A stretch of 64,000 bases of DNA, taken from Prostheceraeus crozeri. Its lineage: Eukaryota; Platyhelminthes; Polycladida; Euryleptidae. The first letter of the stretch is position 1. Each line of letters opens with the position of its first letter. The stretch spans positions 310,001 to 374,000 of the forward strand of contig CAJQUW010006146.1 in the NCBI GenBank assembly GCA_907163375.1, in the 5' to 3' direction. Both the position numbers and the translations under genes were made by a program. This document shows positions 23,400-36,157 of this stretch, piece after piece. Below the pieces are notes generated by a model. It saw only the letters and a list, made by a program, of their open reading frames with translations. It made no database searches and had not been told where the DNA came from.

Positions 23400-23666
23400 C
23401 ATCATCATCATCAGCCTGTTCTGTTCCACTATTGGACAAAGGCCTCAGTATACTTCCTCCATTCTTTTCGATCTTGAGCTTGTCTCTTCCATGTTGGCCG
23501 TCCACAAAACCTGTCGATGTCGTCTCTCCATCTAGTTATTGGCCTGCTTCTTCTTCTTCCATAACGTGGGGTCCAGTCTGTCAATCTGATAGTTCATCCA
23601 TTGTCTTGCATTCTTGCGACATTCCCAACATCTCCATTTGGTTTATTTTGGTTTTTCCACCACGTC
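23400..23666 (-). mobile_element. 5'-truncated LINE 3' end with 13-bp target duplication
   Basis: Reads on the minus strand as VARMQDN, then RPITRWRDDIDRFCGRP, AQDRKEW and EAFVQ-WNRTG, the C-terminal tail of a widespread LINE type. The protein ends directly in a (TGA)n tail. It is flanked by the perfect 13-mer CTCAACGTCAAAT at 23387-23399 and 23667-23679, so it is a clean, fairly young target-primed insertion of 267 bp. Confidence 0.85.
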
Positions 23667-23679
23667 CTCAACGTCAAAT

Positions 23680-25300
23680 AAATCAAGAAAAATCTGAATT
23701 TACAGTTATCAAATAACAAGTACTCATTACAATTATGTATGAGCAACTGCATATCGAATGCATTTCAAGTATTGGACAAATAGCTAAATGCGTTATGGAC
23801 ATCAGGGGCCCAATATTAACACCACTATTCATTTGATTATGAAAGCTGATCATGACATAAATCACAAATAAGCAATAAAAATGCTACCAATCATTGTAAT
23901 GAATTAGATAGAGATCTTCATTTATAATCTTTTTCAAACTCCGTTTTCTGGGAACCAGAAACTCTGATCCGTTGAAAAACGAATCTCGCCGTGAAATGAA
24001 AGCATAAACCTGAGAATTCACAATGCTGTCTCCACTATGCTTTTATTGATCGCTTTGTGTGGACTTTTCTGAGTATTATTTGAGCTATCGATTCTATCAT
24101 TTCTTGTCATTTTGATAGGAGTTATCATTCATGCCTAAGACAACGAAGAAAATAGATTTCTGAAAGAGACAGAGATATTTTATGATGGAAAGGAAAAATG
24201 GTGGCAAAGAAATAGTGATAATGTACGTCATATCAGTTTTCAATAAAAACAAACGATTGGACTATAACAAAAAACAATCATTGACAGCTGTTGTTGGATG
24301 ATGAAAAAGCATCAGACTTAAATGCAGTCACAATTCAAAGTCCATGGTTTAATTGCAAAGCTCATAAAAACATCTAATTGATCAATTCAGATGCGGCTTC
24401 TATTTAATGGCGGATTGCATTTGAGAAAATACGCAAAAGTCGTCATTGATGCGGATTTGAATCTATATTTCATTACCGTTGAAATTCTTTCATTGTAACT
24501 GGATTTCGCTATATGCGAATTTGTTGTGATGAACGTGTGTTAGTTTATGTGCTTAAACGAGCAAAGAGGATCTGTTAGTGATGAGCGTTTTAAAAAGGGC
24601 ACTTAGAAATATAACTACCTGGAGCAATCCGATCATGTCGCCAAATAACCTGCGAAGACGTTCTCAGTGCATTAGTCTTGCTCTCGAAAGGGCATCCGCA
24701 CAAGTTCTCTTAATTGTATGCACATTAGCAAATCTTCTTCTACAAACATTTGTTTGAAAACCAAATACTACTTATAATGGGCAGCCAATAAAATAACCTG
24801 TGTACCTGTGTATCTCAAATTCATATTGAAAAAGGAACTTTCTGCAAACAACCTTTTCTTCATGGATTATTCATCAACGGGGAAAGTACACACAAAAGCC
24901 TACACAACTTCTTTCAGCATCAAATTTAACGACACAAATGCCTTTCTCCGTATGCTGAGATATATTCCTTCGATCATTAACATCAGTTCGAGTACTTCAG
25001 TGGCAGTCCGAACGTGCTGCAGTCATGGTAACCCAAGTATTGAATCAGCAAACGGCAACGACAAGATTGACAGAATCAGCTGTTATCAATCCTTGAAACT
25101 CCCACAAAATATTTCGAAGGAGTAGTTATATATATATAACTACTATATATATATAGTTATATATATATAATAGTCTTATAGTACTTTCAACTATCACAAA
25201 ATTACATCGTATTTCATACTTTTTCATTCGTCAAGACGAAGGTGTCGGGTGCTTACAAGTTTCTTATAACAATTGATGGAAGACGAGAAAATTTACTTTC
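23680..25300. other. Presumed intron; only weak exon candidates
   Basis: On the minus strand, 24617-24660 (ERLRRLFGDMIGLLQ before GTAGTT) and about 24905-25020 (HVRTATEVLELMLMIEG...) look helical and lie near AG/GT sites, but their splice signals are poor. 25125-25172 is a palindromic TA repeat. Nothing else seen. Confidence 0.3.
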
Positions 25301-25307
25301 CTTTGTA

Positions 25308-26320
25308 TAATGAAATGTGTTCAGGAACCTGTGCTGCGGCGCTGAAAGCTACGTGAGGGTGTACGGTAAAAGCTCTAGTTGGTTCACCATCAATAGTGGA
25401 GTTCGACAAGGATGCGTTGAGGCACCAGATCTATTCAATTGCGTCATAGACGATCTCATGACCCGAGTATGTCGTGAAATTCCGTTTGTGTGGCTCGGTG
25501 ACTTCACTCTAACTAATGTAGAGTATGCTGACGACACCGCCCTGTTCTCTGATAACTACAGTACCATGAGAGAATGTTTAGTGACCTTCAAAGAAGAAGC
25601 TGTCAAACTTGGTTTGAAGGTGAATTGGAAGAAGACGGAGATGATGCATATTGGTGAAGGACCTACTCCAGCACCCATAATCATCGACGATGAAGTGATT
25701 AAGTTCACGTCAAAGTTCACGCACCTGGGATCAGTTGTAACCAGTAATGGCGACCATCTACCTGAAATCAATAGAAGCTAGGCCTGGCCGCAGCTGTAAT
25801 GGCATCACTCCAACGGCCTTTGTGAAGCCAGCGCTCAATATCCCGCAACACGAAACTAAGAATTTACAACGAGGCCGTGCTTTCAGTCCTCGTATTTGGA
25901 TGGGCACTAAACAAGAACTTAACAGCTCGACTGGACGGTTTCGACAGCAAGGTGCTTAGAAGAATAGAGGGCATCCAGTGGTGGCAGCATGTCTCAAATA
26001 GCGAACTTCGTCAAAGAATAAGGCAGCTCCTAGCTTCCTCATTCGCCTCGAAGATACGAGTGCGCTGGTTCGGACACGTCCTACGCCCACCTCAGACGCA
26101 TCCCACGCGGCTGCTTCTGGGGTTCGATCCTGTTGCAGCTAGGTGGAGACGACCGAGAGGTGCACCACGCACCCGGTGGCTAGTTGTAGTCACCAAAGAC
26201 CTGGAGCTCTGCGGCATCTCCTTGGACGAAGCGGCTCGCCTGGCTCCCGACAGACAGCAGTGGAGGTGTTGGCTCGACGCACCGAACCGGTGGATGGGGA
26301 TTAGTGATAGTCATGAGTGA
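25308..26320 (+). pseudogene. LINE 3' half (reverse transcriptase palm to C-terminus)
   Basis: First frame: NLCCGAESYVRVYGKSS, GVRQGCVEAPDLFNCVIDD, VEYADDTALFSDN (YADD catalytic box), KVNWKKTEMM and FTHLGSVV. After one or more frame changes near 25780-25880: RIYNEAVLSVLVFGWALNK, KIRVRWFGHVLRP and the C-terminal RWLDAPNRWMGISDSHE-like end. The stop falls inside a TGAGTGAGTG run, the start of its tail. The 5' half is missing. Possibly RTE-like, given the lack of a 3' UTR. Confidence 0.85.
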
Positions 26321-26329
26321 GTGCACAAT

Positions 26330-27975
26330 GAAGCGTTTTAGCAGTCATTTTTGTGCTCACGATATATTTCTTGGCTGCGCGAGATATTAAATAAGATTGT
26401 GTAGACTTAGTATTTTCGACTTTAAATAGGAGGTCGAAATGGATTAAAAAAAGATGTTCAATGTCATACAATCAAGTTGTTAGTTTTAATGGTCACAGAA
26501 ACCAGAACCGCATAGAACACATGAAAATCATAGATCGGAGTTGACCGCAAAAACATGTAATTTTAAGTCCTCATTTATTACTTAATCTTAAATAATTTCA
26601 TCCATGCATCAGCTCTATATCCGAGGTGTTGCACATCCAAAAGTTGGCGAAGACATATTCCTAATGCTTGATAGAAAGCAGAAAGGAGCCCTTGAACAAT
26701 TATTAGGACGGTTTCTACAATCGCCATCATATTTCAGATAACAGCCCTTTCACAAGTATCAAGGATCACCTCCACTAGTAATAGGTATCACCAGAACCAA
26801 GACACTTTCATTTGCGGTGAGATCTCCTTCTGATACATTTAGTGCTCCTTCGCTAACGGGATTGCAAGCTGCTCAGAATCTTCTGTCTTGCTTCATTAAA
26901 ATACATTATGTCATATACATCTATGCTGCCAAGAATAATCACCGTTTCACTATCTAGTAAGAGGAGATGTTTTATTTAAAAGTTTCATATTTTCCTACAT
27001 TTTACACTATGCTGCTAATCTACATAGTTATTACTATATGTTCACCTGCTACATATCTACATTATGTTATTGCACCTCTAGATTCCCATACACCAGTGTT
27101 TCCAAAAAGCGGGCCTGTGTGGTGTGTTTTGAGCATTTTGGTAACATTTTTTATGATGCCCACTGTTTTTGAAAAATATTTGAATCATCAACAAATTTAT
27201 TTGAAACAACTTGATTATGTCTGTCCTGCAGACCAAGCATATGTGCAAATTATGACACTGTAATACAATTATACAACAATTTCCGCGCTTTATATACATG
27301 CAAAGTACACTTACAGTACACACACTCTTGGTCGAACGCTGATAAGCTACTCTAGGTTTTGTGATCAGCTAAATTTTCCTCTTGGAACTATGCACCGTAT
27401 AACAAGGCTGTGTACTAGGCAACCGTCCACCTGTTCTTAGTTGTCAGTGGCATACAGTTTATAAAAACATCACTTGCTTTACATAACCGGTTTTTAATAC
27501 CAACTTTTGTCCTAAATGAGTGCAAGAAGCCGATTCCGACTGCTACTATAATTTACTTTTCCATAATTCTCGCCACATTTTTAATACTTTCAGTAAAGAT
27601 GTTGAACTTAACAAAAACTCGATCTGACGGTCTGACAACTCGGAAATTTCTTTTTTTTAAGAAAAATGATAATCCGCAATTCCAAAGGAAGGGTCAAAGA
27701 CAACCAGTGTTTTTTAAGGTGTTCCACGGGTCACATTCTGCACCGTGGAATTTTCGACTTGTATCGTGGATTTTGAACGTTCATCCGTTACATGCAGTGA
27801 TGTCGATTTGTTCATGCGGGTATGATGCGGACACTAGCTGTTTGATGATAAAATATATTTCTATGTTTGATACTGAGTATCTTGTCTAGATAGCACATGT
27901 AATTAACTTCAAGACTTGAAAAGTCACCTTGCACACGTACATGCAGAATCGCGGGTAAAATTCACTGCTAAATGC
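26330..27975. other. No gene recognised
   Basis: Contains open frames of 97 and 96 codons on the plus strand (26967-27263, 27599-27889) with no recognisable motif. They are within what this base composition gives by chance. Confidence 0.45.
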
Positions 27976-27978
27976 TAA

Positions 27979-28155
27979 ATTAACAACAATGAAATTAAAT
28001 AAACGATAGATCGAATTGCCATGCAAAAGATGTGCGGCTGGTAGGATTCGAACCCACGACCAAGGTTAACTAGACCTGTGCTCTAACCAACTGAACTACG
28101 AGCCACTTACGCGACTCTGTCAATTGGCAGGATCAAACCCTCACCACCACACATC
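27979..28155 (-). mobile_element. SINE family 1 copy (tRNA-Thr-like), minus strand
   Basis: Reverse complement of the unit at 10474-10655, roughly 90 percent identical. The tRNA-like part is 28032-28106 with a better B box (GGTTCGAATCC). The shared region begins GATGTGTGGT and ends in an AT-rich tail after CGTTTATTTAAT. Upstream of the tRNA head, GAGGGTTTGATCCTGCC resembles a second B box, so the family may be a tRNA dimer. Confidence 0.75.
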
Positions 28156-28224
28156 AGTGCTGCTGAGAAACCTGTGTGCCATGCGATTGCGGTGGATCTG
28201 CAAATGAACAATTTTTCTTCAGAA

Positions 28225-28325
28225 AGTTTTCAGGTTTCCAGAACTGCCGCATCCTGTCGACCACGCTCTTCAACCTCTTCTACAGTTTCGTGCTGGACAT
28301 TTTCAAGATGCATTTCAACCTAGTA
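28225..28325 (+). pseudogene. Possible reverse transcriptase scrap
   Basis: FQNCRILSTTLFNLFYSFVL resembles the box QGC-LSPTLFNLF of LINE-type reverse transcriptases. Only about 30 residues, so the call is tentative. Confidence 0.3.
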
Positions 28326-29594
28326 AAATGCGGTATTTCAATCAAAATTACGCACAATCTCAAGATTTTGACTTTCTCATTACATTATCGGCTGATCTTG
28401 CAACCGCAACCTCATTTTGACAATATTATTACATCTCTACAGTGATTATTCACACTTTATTATCCACCATTCATTGCGCAAACAGTCCCGTCGTGTTTCA
28501 ACATTAAAGTAAGCAAAATTACATCTTAATTAATATTACATACCTCTAACTCAAACTCTGCCGATGAGCCAAAGTTAACAATCGAATTTGAAATTGTGAA
28601 AGTCATTTATTGAGTGATAGACCTCGTCACAACAGAGGGAGTGAAATAACTCTTCAAGTCTAAATTGATAGTAGCTGAAGCGGAAACAGAAATTGTCGAG
28701 TTATTACTTTCAGAAGTTTGTCTTTATGAGAGTAATCAATAGCCTGCGAGTCGATTTAATTTCAATGATTTCTACTTTAATATTCGCTAAAACTTCTTTT
28801 CATCATGCAAGAGACTTATAAAGTCTGGTCGATTTCTACTTCACTTTCTATCAAAGATTCGCCAGCTGTCTCCGAGCCTCGCCTGTGGTCGTCATTAAAC
28901 TGCACCGAATTGAATGATGAGCGTGCCAGTGGATGATACAGAGACATCATGACACAGGAGACAGAATAGAGAGGGAAGAGACAGAGCAGAGGACATCGCA
29001 CTCCCTCTGGGGTGCAGTAGCCTGGAAACGGCAGTGAAGTTACCACCAGCGTCTGTCATCGGTGGATGGACGCCGAAGATTAGAATAGAAGAGACATCGA
29101 TTTCACTTTGCTCTAGTACGAGATAATTTCAATTAAATTTTCTCACTTTACTATTATGGTTATCGCCCGCGCATCCCTGCTACGGGCATGAGCTCTAACT
29201 CAGCTATTGGCATTTCATGCCACATACCATAGCCCGTGTAAGCCAAGGTTGGAACCAGGAATTGACTAGAAAAAAAATTAATTACTACATCACCAATCAG
29301 CTAATTTTGAAAATCAGCAATTAGTAAATTAAATGAAATTTCAGAGGGCATTCATTAAATTCCAATTTTAACACACTACTGCAAACACTACAAAAAAAAT
29401 AATTAAATATTGAGTTGCATTATCAGTTGAAAGATGGAAGCAGACCTGAATAGTTGCCATTTCATTGAATATCAAGCAGCAGGCATGGTTCACATGTCTC
29501 AATATCGAGACAAGTCCCTATTCTAAGTTGCAGCTACAACCGGATAAATTTGTTAATCATTAATCTCAAATTGAGACAATATCTGATAACATTG

Positions 29595-29785
29595 GTCTCC
29601 GTGGCACAGTGGTTAAGTACTTGGCCTAGCGATCTTGTGGTCTAGGGGTCGAGCCCCGAAAGTGTCATTGGAAGTTGCCAGGCAGGGCATCGGGACTAAA
29701 AGATGACAGCGCTCCAGAAAAGTCTGACTGAGTCAGCACCGACCAAGACCCCAGTATGGGGAGAAGTGACGTTAAGGCTTCGTAA
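29595..29785 (+). mobile_element. SINE family 2, fullest copy
   Basis: tRNA-like head from GTCTCCGTGGCACAGTGG (A box) to GGTCTAGGGGTCGAGCCCC (B box), then the family body: AGTGTCATTGGAAGTTGCC, GGGCATCGGGACTAAAAGAT, GTCAGCACCGAC and GAAGTGACGTTAAGGCTTCG. Recognised by comparison with the other copies in the window. Confidence 0.75.
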
Positions 29786-30361
29786 CACCGATATCCAAAT
29801 TTCAAATATATCTCATTGCTAATGAGTCATAATTTTCATTATCTTTTTAACACGGATTGTTGCCCTACATGATAGAGAAGCTCTCTGTTCAATAAGGTTA
29901 GCAGAAGAAGTAATCACGTGTTGTCAGCGTCAATTTGAAATTTCCAGAAAATTCAAAGCAGCAAATATCTGAGTAAATTTCCCAATTTTCATTGGACTGC
30001 ATCTTTGGCACCAAAACCCCAATATTCCTGCAAGTCGATTTCTAACTTCACTTGGGGAATACAAACCCACAATTAAGGTTCAGTATAAACGAACAATCCA
30101 CTCCGGAGCTATATGTTGTCAAAAGTTGAAAAAAAACTATGAATTGCACATTTTAAAAGCCTATTTTTGACGACTATCTCTTCTTTGAGATTCTGCATAA
30201 TCAAAAGTATTCGGAATCTCGTCGAACTACTTCAGAAATCTTATTTTCATGCCTGGATTGATCAATCCTGACAGTTTCGTGAAAATCTGAGATGGTCAAC
30301 CACTGAATTTTCTTGAAGCTTTTCGCCACATTACAAAGTTAGAATTAAGAAATTGGCGTTT

Positions 30362-30984
30362 GGCTAAGAGAATGTTATGCGCTTGAAGTGGCACGCGGAT
30401 GGGACATCTCCGATGGTCGAAAGAAGGCGATTCCATGCTCTCGAGAAGCGGCGAAGGGAAAGGCTTTGACCCCAAATGTCTTGCGAATGGCTGCAGGGAC
30501 GACGAGATACATTGAGTCTGAAGATCGAAGTCGGTGCCTTGAACAAATGTTTGCTACCTGTTGTATGGAGTTGGAAAGGCGAGCTAGGGCCTCGCCATGC
30601 AGGTAGCGGTAGAGCAATACAGCCAGTCGAAATTGAATGCGAGCTAGAACTCGAAGACATTGCAAGAAGTCAAGGAGTGGCGACAATGTTATTGGAGGAC
30701 ATATCAAAAAAAAGACGAGCACCGGCGTCTGGCATGGATGGCAGCTTGGCTAAAGCATTATTTGTAAGACCAGAGAGAAGACTGATATGACTCAGTAATC
30801 CATTCTAGCATGAACAAGAGATACAATTAGCATGATGACAACTGACTGTGGCACGAATCGACGGATGCTTCGGATCTGGCGAAGCAGACCAAAACAGGTT
30901 CCCATAATATAGAATATGTGACTTCCTGGCCACGCCCGAATCAAGCAAGACTCTTAACTTTTTCGAATGGTTTGAGAAACGTGT
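30362..30984 (-). pseudogene. LINE remnant (CR1/L2-like C-terminal part)
   Basis: Minus-strand frames in order: TCFGLLRQIRSIRRFVPQS, VSLVHARMDY, ARLFLICPPITLSPLLDF, IQFRLAVLLYRYLHGEA, RLSNSIQQVANICSRHRLRS, MYLVVPA and a final SACHFKR. This is the standard C-terminal order of these LINEs, similar to but distinct from the copy at 20.2 kb. Multiple frame changes. The palindromic element at 30997-31225 is inserted on its 5' side. Confidence 0.82.
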
Positions 30985-30996
30985 CAAGAATCTTGT

Positions 30997-31225
30997 TGTT
31001 CGCAATTGGTGAAACCCCAGTATGGCTGATGTTAGCCTTAAGACAGGAAACGTCACTTCTTTTCAAATTGTGGAGATCTTTCGATGATGATGGCCGGCAG
31101 TGCTGGTCGAAAGATCTCAGCAATTTGAAAAGAAGTGACGTTTCCTGTCTTAAGGCTAACATCAGCCATACTGGGGTTTCACCAATTGCGAATAATTATG
31201 TCATACCCAGGTCCTCTATTTAATA
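30997..31225 (-). mobile_element. Palindromic retroelement, copy 1, with 12-bp target duplication
   Basis: Arms 30996-31084 and 31107-31195 are nearly perfect inverted copies (89 bp) with a 22-base loop. A 25-bp non-palindromic flank (31196-31220) matches that of the copy at 63 kb. CAAGAATCTTGT occurs at 30985-30996 and 31226-31237, a perfect target duplication. The loop and right arm hold GATGATGG, a CCGGC/GCTGG stem and TCGAAAG, a hammerhead-like core. Possibly the terminal part of a Penelope-like element. No protein is encoded. Confidence 0.8.
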
Positions 31226-31239
31226 CAAGAATCTTGTGG

Positions 31240-33230
31240 AAGAAGACCTATCCAAAAAATTGCGAACATTTGTATCAAACGAGATTTCGCTTTGCATATT
31301 CTCTTCTACTAGTACTATTTCGGTAGAAGCAGTTCTTGGGTAAATGAATCAGCTTCACCACACCAGTTCCCCTGTCCAAAACAATATTGGATCTTACTTG
31401 AGGCGCTCGAATACTTTCATGACTATTTGAGCTGAGCTAAGCAGAGCTGGGGGTGAGAATTCTGTTAAAGGAAATCTGGCAACTATGAATCCCCTTCAGA
31501 TAGATCGAAATTACATACATATTGTACCTGTTCCGGGGATTTCGGAACATTCCCACTGTTCCGGAACCACGCTGATGCTATCTGATATGGTGGAATCCAT
31601 TATCACCTTCGTGTTCTGATGAAGAGGCTCTAATAGTAAAGCAATCTTCATTTTGACCAATCATCATTACGATTCCTTCTGACTTAAAGCGTTGGCTATC
31701 TTACTACGCAGATTTGAATCGCAAATCTCATTAGATCTATATTGAGACATTTCAGAAGAACAATGTCTTCTATATCACAAAGAAAATCGCTGAGGATTGT
31801 GGAATGATCAAATTCGATACAGATCTACATAGATGAAAGTTAAATCTATCAAGCAGATGAAATGAATTCAAGTCATTGAGTAGCAATGTCGGACAGTTGG
31901 GATTATTATGGGCAAGGGACTGATAGGATTATTGGACAAGAGTTTTGGCTGACAGTCTCGGCTCCGAATCCACAAGAGATTTTCTGCTTTGGTGATGAGA
32001 AGTTAATAATTGTCGCGCTTGACGACGCCTTCACCGAGCATTAGTGACGGGTTGAATTCGAGGGCAGCGTTCACTCATCAGAGAAAATTTTGAGTTTGAG
32101 ACGACACAGTTTCAACTTCTCCTACTTAAAACCTATGACTGAATGTATAGGATATAAATATCGTAGCTAATCAATCCAAATTGTCTCAGATTTTATCGAA
32201 ATGTGAGCGCGATCGGTGATGGAGGAAAATTGTTTACTATCAAATTTGTTCTCACATCACATGTTGAGACAAGTGAGATTCCATGTGTTAGACTTCTTTC
32301 GAAACGCGGTTTTTCAAACCTTTAACAGAATACACCACCACCGTAGTTATCAAGATGATACGTTATATTCATCGCAGGAAGTTTCACAGATTGGGTTATG
32401 ATAAGATCGCCTCGAGATATTTTCTGTGAAAATGGATCAATTGAAACTCTTTAATCCTTAGTCAAAGACGCTGCGACTTGTTCAGAAGAACCCATTAGTG
32501 CGGCTTGACTTCGGAAAGGTCACAACGGTTATGATAATGATAAAAATGAATCGTATATTTCGAGAAAATCCCAGCATTAACAATCGTGAAGCGCGAACAC
32601 GTCCATATACAAACTTTCAAGCACAATTTACCTCATAATAACAACCCGAGTTAAGAAAAGTAATTACATAAAGTGTGAAACACATTTGCCTCGTTAGAAC
32701 GGCTGTTGACATTGAAAACCATTGTTCTTAAGTCACATTGTTATCAACGTAACAATTTTAAATGATCTCATACGGAAATGCATAGTTCAAGTACATCTGT
32801 GGCAGAAATGTCTAAGAATGAAGAAGTCGCGGAAGGAACAGACCAAGTTAAGGATGGCTGACATCAGAGGCAACTTGCTGAATCGGTCTCTATCCAGTCA
32901 CTTTATGTTGATGATAGTCCAAGTGAATGAGAAAAGAGCATCTGCACCGGCAGGAGCCACAAATAATGTGATAAATTTGTGTTTTAATGTTTTATAAGTT
33001 TTTAATAATATTTTTATAAGTTTGCAAGAGCTAAAATAGATAAACAAGCTGACAGACTGCACAACTTCACAAGGCTAGCGGTATACAAATTCAGAGCAAT
33101 GTACTTTGCAGACATTCCTTGTTACGTCCAACTAGTCGCAAATCATGGTAATTTAATTGTTCGTTTATTTCAATCATGATTTAAGTAAATAGCTTATGTG
33201 ACAAAAAGCATCAAGATTTCAATTTTTGGT
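31240..33230. other. No feature recognised
   Basis: AT-rich with short chance frames only. Confidence 0.55.
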
Positions 33231-33235
33231 CATGT

Positions 33236-33355
33236 TGTCGGGTCCCATGAACGTCTACATGTGTAGAAGTTGGTCAGAAGGGCAGTTATTACAACGTCTC
33301 ACTGTCAGCACCGTTATATTGCATCCGGAGGCGGAGTAGTGACTTGAAAGCTTCT
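33236..33355 (+). mobile_element. SINE family 2 fragment, diverged
   Basis: GAAGTTGGTCAGAAGGGCA, ACAACG, GTCAGCACCGTTA and GGAGTAGTGACTTGAAAGCTT follow the order of the family body. The tRNA-like head is lost. Confidence 0.5.
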
Positions 33356-33359
33356 TTTT

Positions 33360-35195
33360 TGTATTCTATATACATCCTATAATTTCTAGAAAATATAGAT
33401 GCACCAGTGCATTTTCTGAATAATACTATCCAATACCAGAAAGTGTGTCGAGTGGACTGGCATGGCTTCATACCGGGATCTTAATATCATTTACTACGTA
33501 AATAATGAATCTTTACTACTTTTATCTTTCTCTCGAAAAATGTTTCTCACTTTATCACAATTTTTCATAAAATTATGTCATCTTATAATTTTCGATAACT
33601 TGTAATGATTATAAATTTGTTGAAACATGCGCGACAGTCAATATGGATGCACCTTCAATAACGACTAGTTTGTGGTCCAAAATCAATGCAGGTTTTCAAA
33701 ATCAGAAAAATTCAATTCAAACCATTTCACTAATAGAATTCAAGAATGGTCGATATTGAGAAAGAGGACACAAAATTATGATTTGGGAAAATAAATGCTT
33801 AATTAAGGTTTATGCGCTTGCATATTCTAAAGCAGAATTGACTGATTAATGCAGAATGAACTAGGACACACCCTCATGTGATTTGGGAGTGCCCAGAGCA
33901 GTTCATGAGCAGGTGCAATGACCGAACAAAAAAAACCTCATGCTGAAATTCTGCTATTGAAGATTATCTGAAAGTGCAAAGAGAAAACACGCGCGACTAT
34001 CTGCTGAGAGTGAGTGGCGAAATTGATCGCTGTCCTCGCTATAAAACTGAACGTTTCCCAAACAACAAATTCGAATAAATGAAATTGCAAGTTGCAGCAC
34101 AGGTATATCTTGCACTTCAATAAGAGCGGAAAACTATATTACTTATGCTGCCGAATATCATTAAAAGACAGCTGGTGTCGAAATCAGTTAATGACATCAT
34201 TCGTGCGAAGACTGACGTTTTGTATACATTCGCTGGTTTTCTTGTTTATATTCACATCGTCACAAGTTGTTGTTCTAGCAGGAAAATTGTTGATCTTTTC
34301 CTAATAACCCTGAAAGACATTGCCTATCATCACTCGAAAATAAGCTGCTTTCGAACTAATACGTCACCTTGATCAATCAATGTCGGCAACATGACAGTGC
34401 TAGTACAAACCGCTTAACATCAGAATATCTGTACCGAAAAAATCTTGAAAAGAAAAGGAAAATCAATTTGAAATAGAAGAAAATTAGAAGAAAAATTTGT
34501 CAGCTGAAAGTCGGTTGTTCAAGTCCACCAAGGTCGCAGCTACAGAGTAGCCGGACGATTTAACCAATCAAATTTAAAATATTAGAGTGTTGAAGCAGTT
34601 GATAAAACGGCATGTTAATGAAAATCGTTTTACAATAAGAATTAATACAAGTAATTTCATATTCAAGTAATTACAAGACCTTGTGCTTCATGAGCTGTAA
34701 TGATCGCAATATTCATATTGGTGGCGGGTTACATGATGTCAGGATTCGAGATCTGTAATTTTTAGAGTGAGTTATATTTCAAGTGAAATTGCTATTAGCT
34801 CTCATTTTCTCTGGTTGATACTTGATTAAGTAAATAGAAAAGACAAGCTTAATATGTTTTAAGGACATGGAAAAATGAATCACAATTGAAGTTAATCACT
34901 AATTCATTCATGTACATTTGTGACGCATTATTATCCATTCAGTTGAACATCCGAATGGTTGCCGCTCGTCCTCCGATTCATACTTACTTTTTACGGTACT
35001 TGTAAAAATCATTCTCTACTACAATGTTTGATACGAAACTGTAAATATTTCATGTGAACACAAATGAAAATATACAACTGATATTTTGTTTCCGACGAAT
35101 ATCGAAAAAGTAAATACTAAGTACATGTACTACGGATAGGCGAATATTCTTTTTCTGCAGGAGAAAAGTGAGCTGACATTTGCAAACCAAGAGAA
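33360..35195. other. No feature recognised
   Basis: AT-rich, no exon, RNA or repeat that I can support. Confidence 0.55.
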
Positions 35196-35724
35196 TCTTT
35201 CTGTTGAAGCAGTGCTTTCTGATGTATTTCGTTATGAGCTCATTGTGTCAAATTTCTTTATCTGGTGTCACACAGCAGCTCTGTCTGGCTATACATGATC
35301 TCAGGTACGAGCACCCGCGCTTTGCAATTATCTCAAACGATGAAGGAGTGTATAGAAAGACCATTTTCTCCTCAACAAGCGATTTTTATTGAGAAATCAC
35401 ATTGCGAAATAATCGCGCGATTCCTGGTCATTCAAGAATCGCGCGATTGATTTCGCCGCACGACAAATCGAGTGGAATCGATTAACTGTTCCCCGGCACT
35501 AGCAAGTGCATAAATTCACGCAGCTGAAAACCGTACAACCGACAACCGTACAAAATACTGTAGTAGAAAACAATGAAACAAAAAGCATTTTTTAAGCTAT
35601 GGATGCGGGAGACTCATAGGCCAAACAAATCTGGAATTTCTTGTTTATTCTGGTACGGACATTTTTTTCTCTTAATATGTAACCGAATTATTCGAAGGTG
35701 ATTAAATCCACGGAGTCGGATGCA

Positions 35725-36157
35725 CTTAAATACGAGTCGTTATGCTGCCGTAACTTTAAGAGAACCCAAAATTCCTCAATGGATTTTTGGACGCGTCTAT
35801 GAAGCAGCTTGGCCAACATCATCCCCTGATCTGATGCTATAAGATTGGCGGCTTTGGATGATATTGAAGGATAGGTTATATCATAATCGAAAGCCAAAAA
35901 CTATTGATGAATCAAATGAGAAAATCAGTACAAGGCTTGATGAAACCAATAATGAAATCACAAATGCTGCTGACAACATATAGGAAGAGTGAATGTTTTA
36001 TTATCCGAAAATCGACGACATTTTGAACATTCGCTGCAAATACCAAAACCTCATGATATTCCCATGTTATTTCTCATTAAGAAAATGATTAGCACAAGAA
36101 GTCGTTCTAACATGGAAATTAAATACTGCGCTAATTTTGGGACATCCTGCATAATTC
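35725..36157 (+). pseudogene. Mariner-like transposase C-terminal relic with right terminus
   Basis: Broken frames give RYAAVTLREPKIPQWIFGR, AAWPTSSPDL (catalytic-domain SPDL motif), WRLWMILKDRLYHNRKPKTI and, after a frame change, ENRRHFEHSL. This is the usual end of mariner-family transposases. The DNA then ends TTTTGGGACATCCTGCA, resembling a mariner-type inverted repeat. A possible N-terminal scrap lies near 35330-35450. No left terminus was found, so this is probably 5' truncated. Confidence 0.65.

Noticed and set aside
24617-25020. Extra coiled-coil exons of the minus-strand gene
   Set aside because: Frames are open and helical, but acceptors lack pyrimidine tracts and one donor is weak. 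Not enough to call.
25125-25172. Palindromic TA tract as a regulatory site
   Set aside because: Simple-sequence TA repeats form palindromes trivially.
28816-29046. GC-richer minus-strand frame as a host exon
   Set aside because: No consistent splice sites and no recognisable motif.
30941-31223. Open frames on both strands reading SCLKANISHTGVSPIANN
   Set aside because: They are mirror translations of the palindromic element's arms, not a protein gene.
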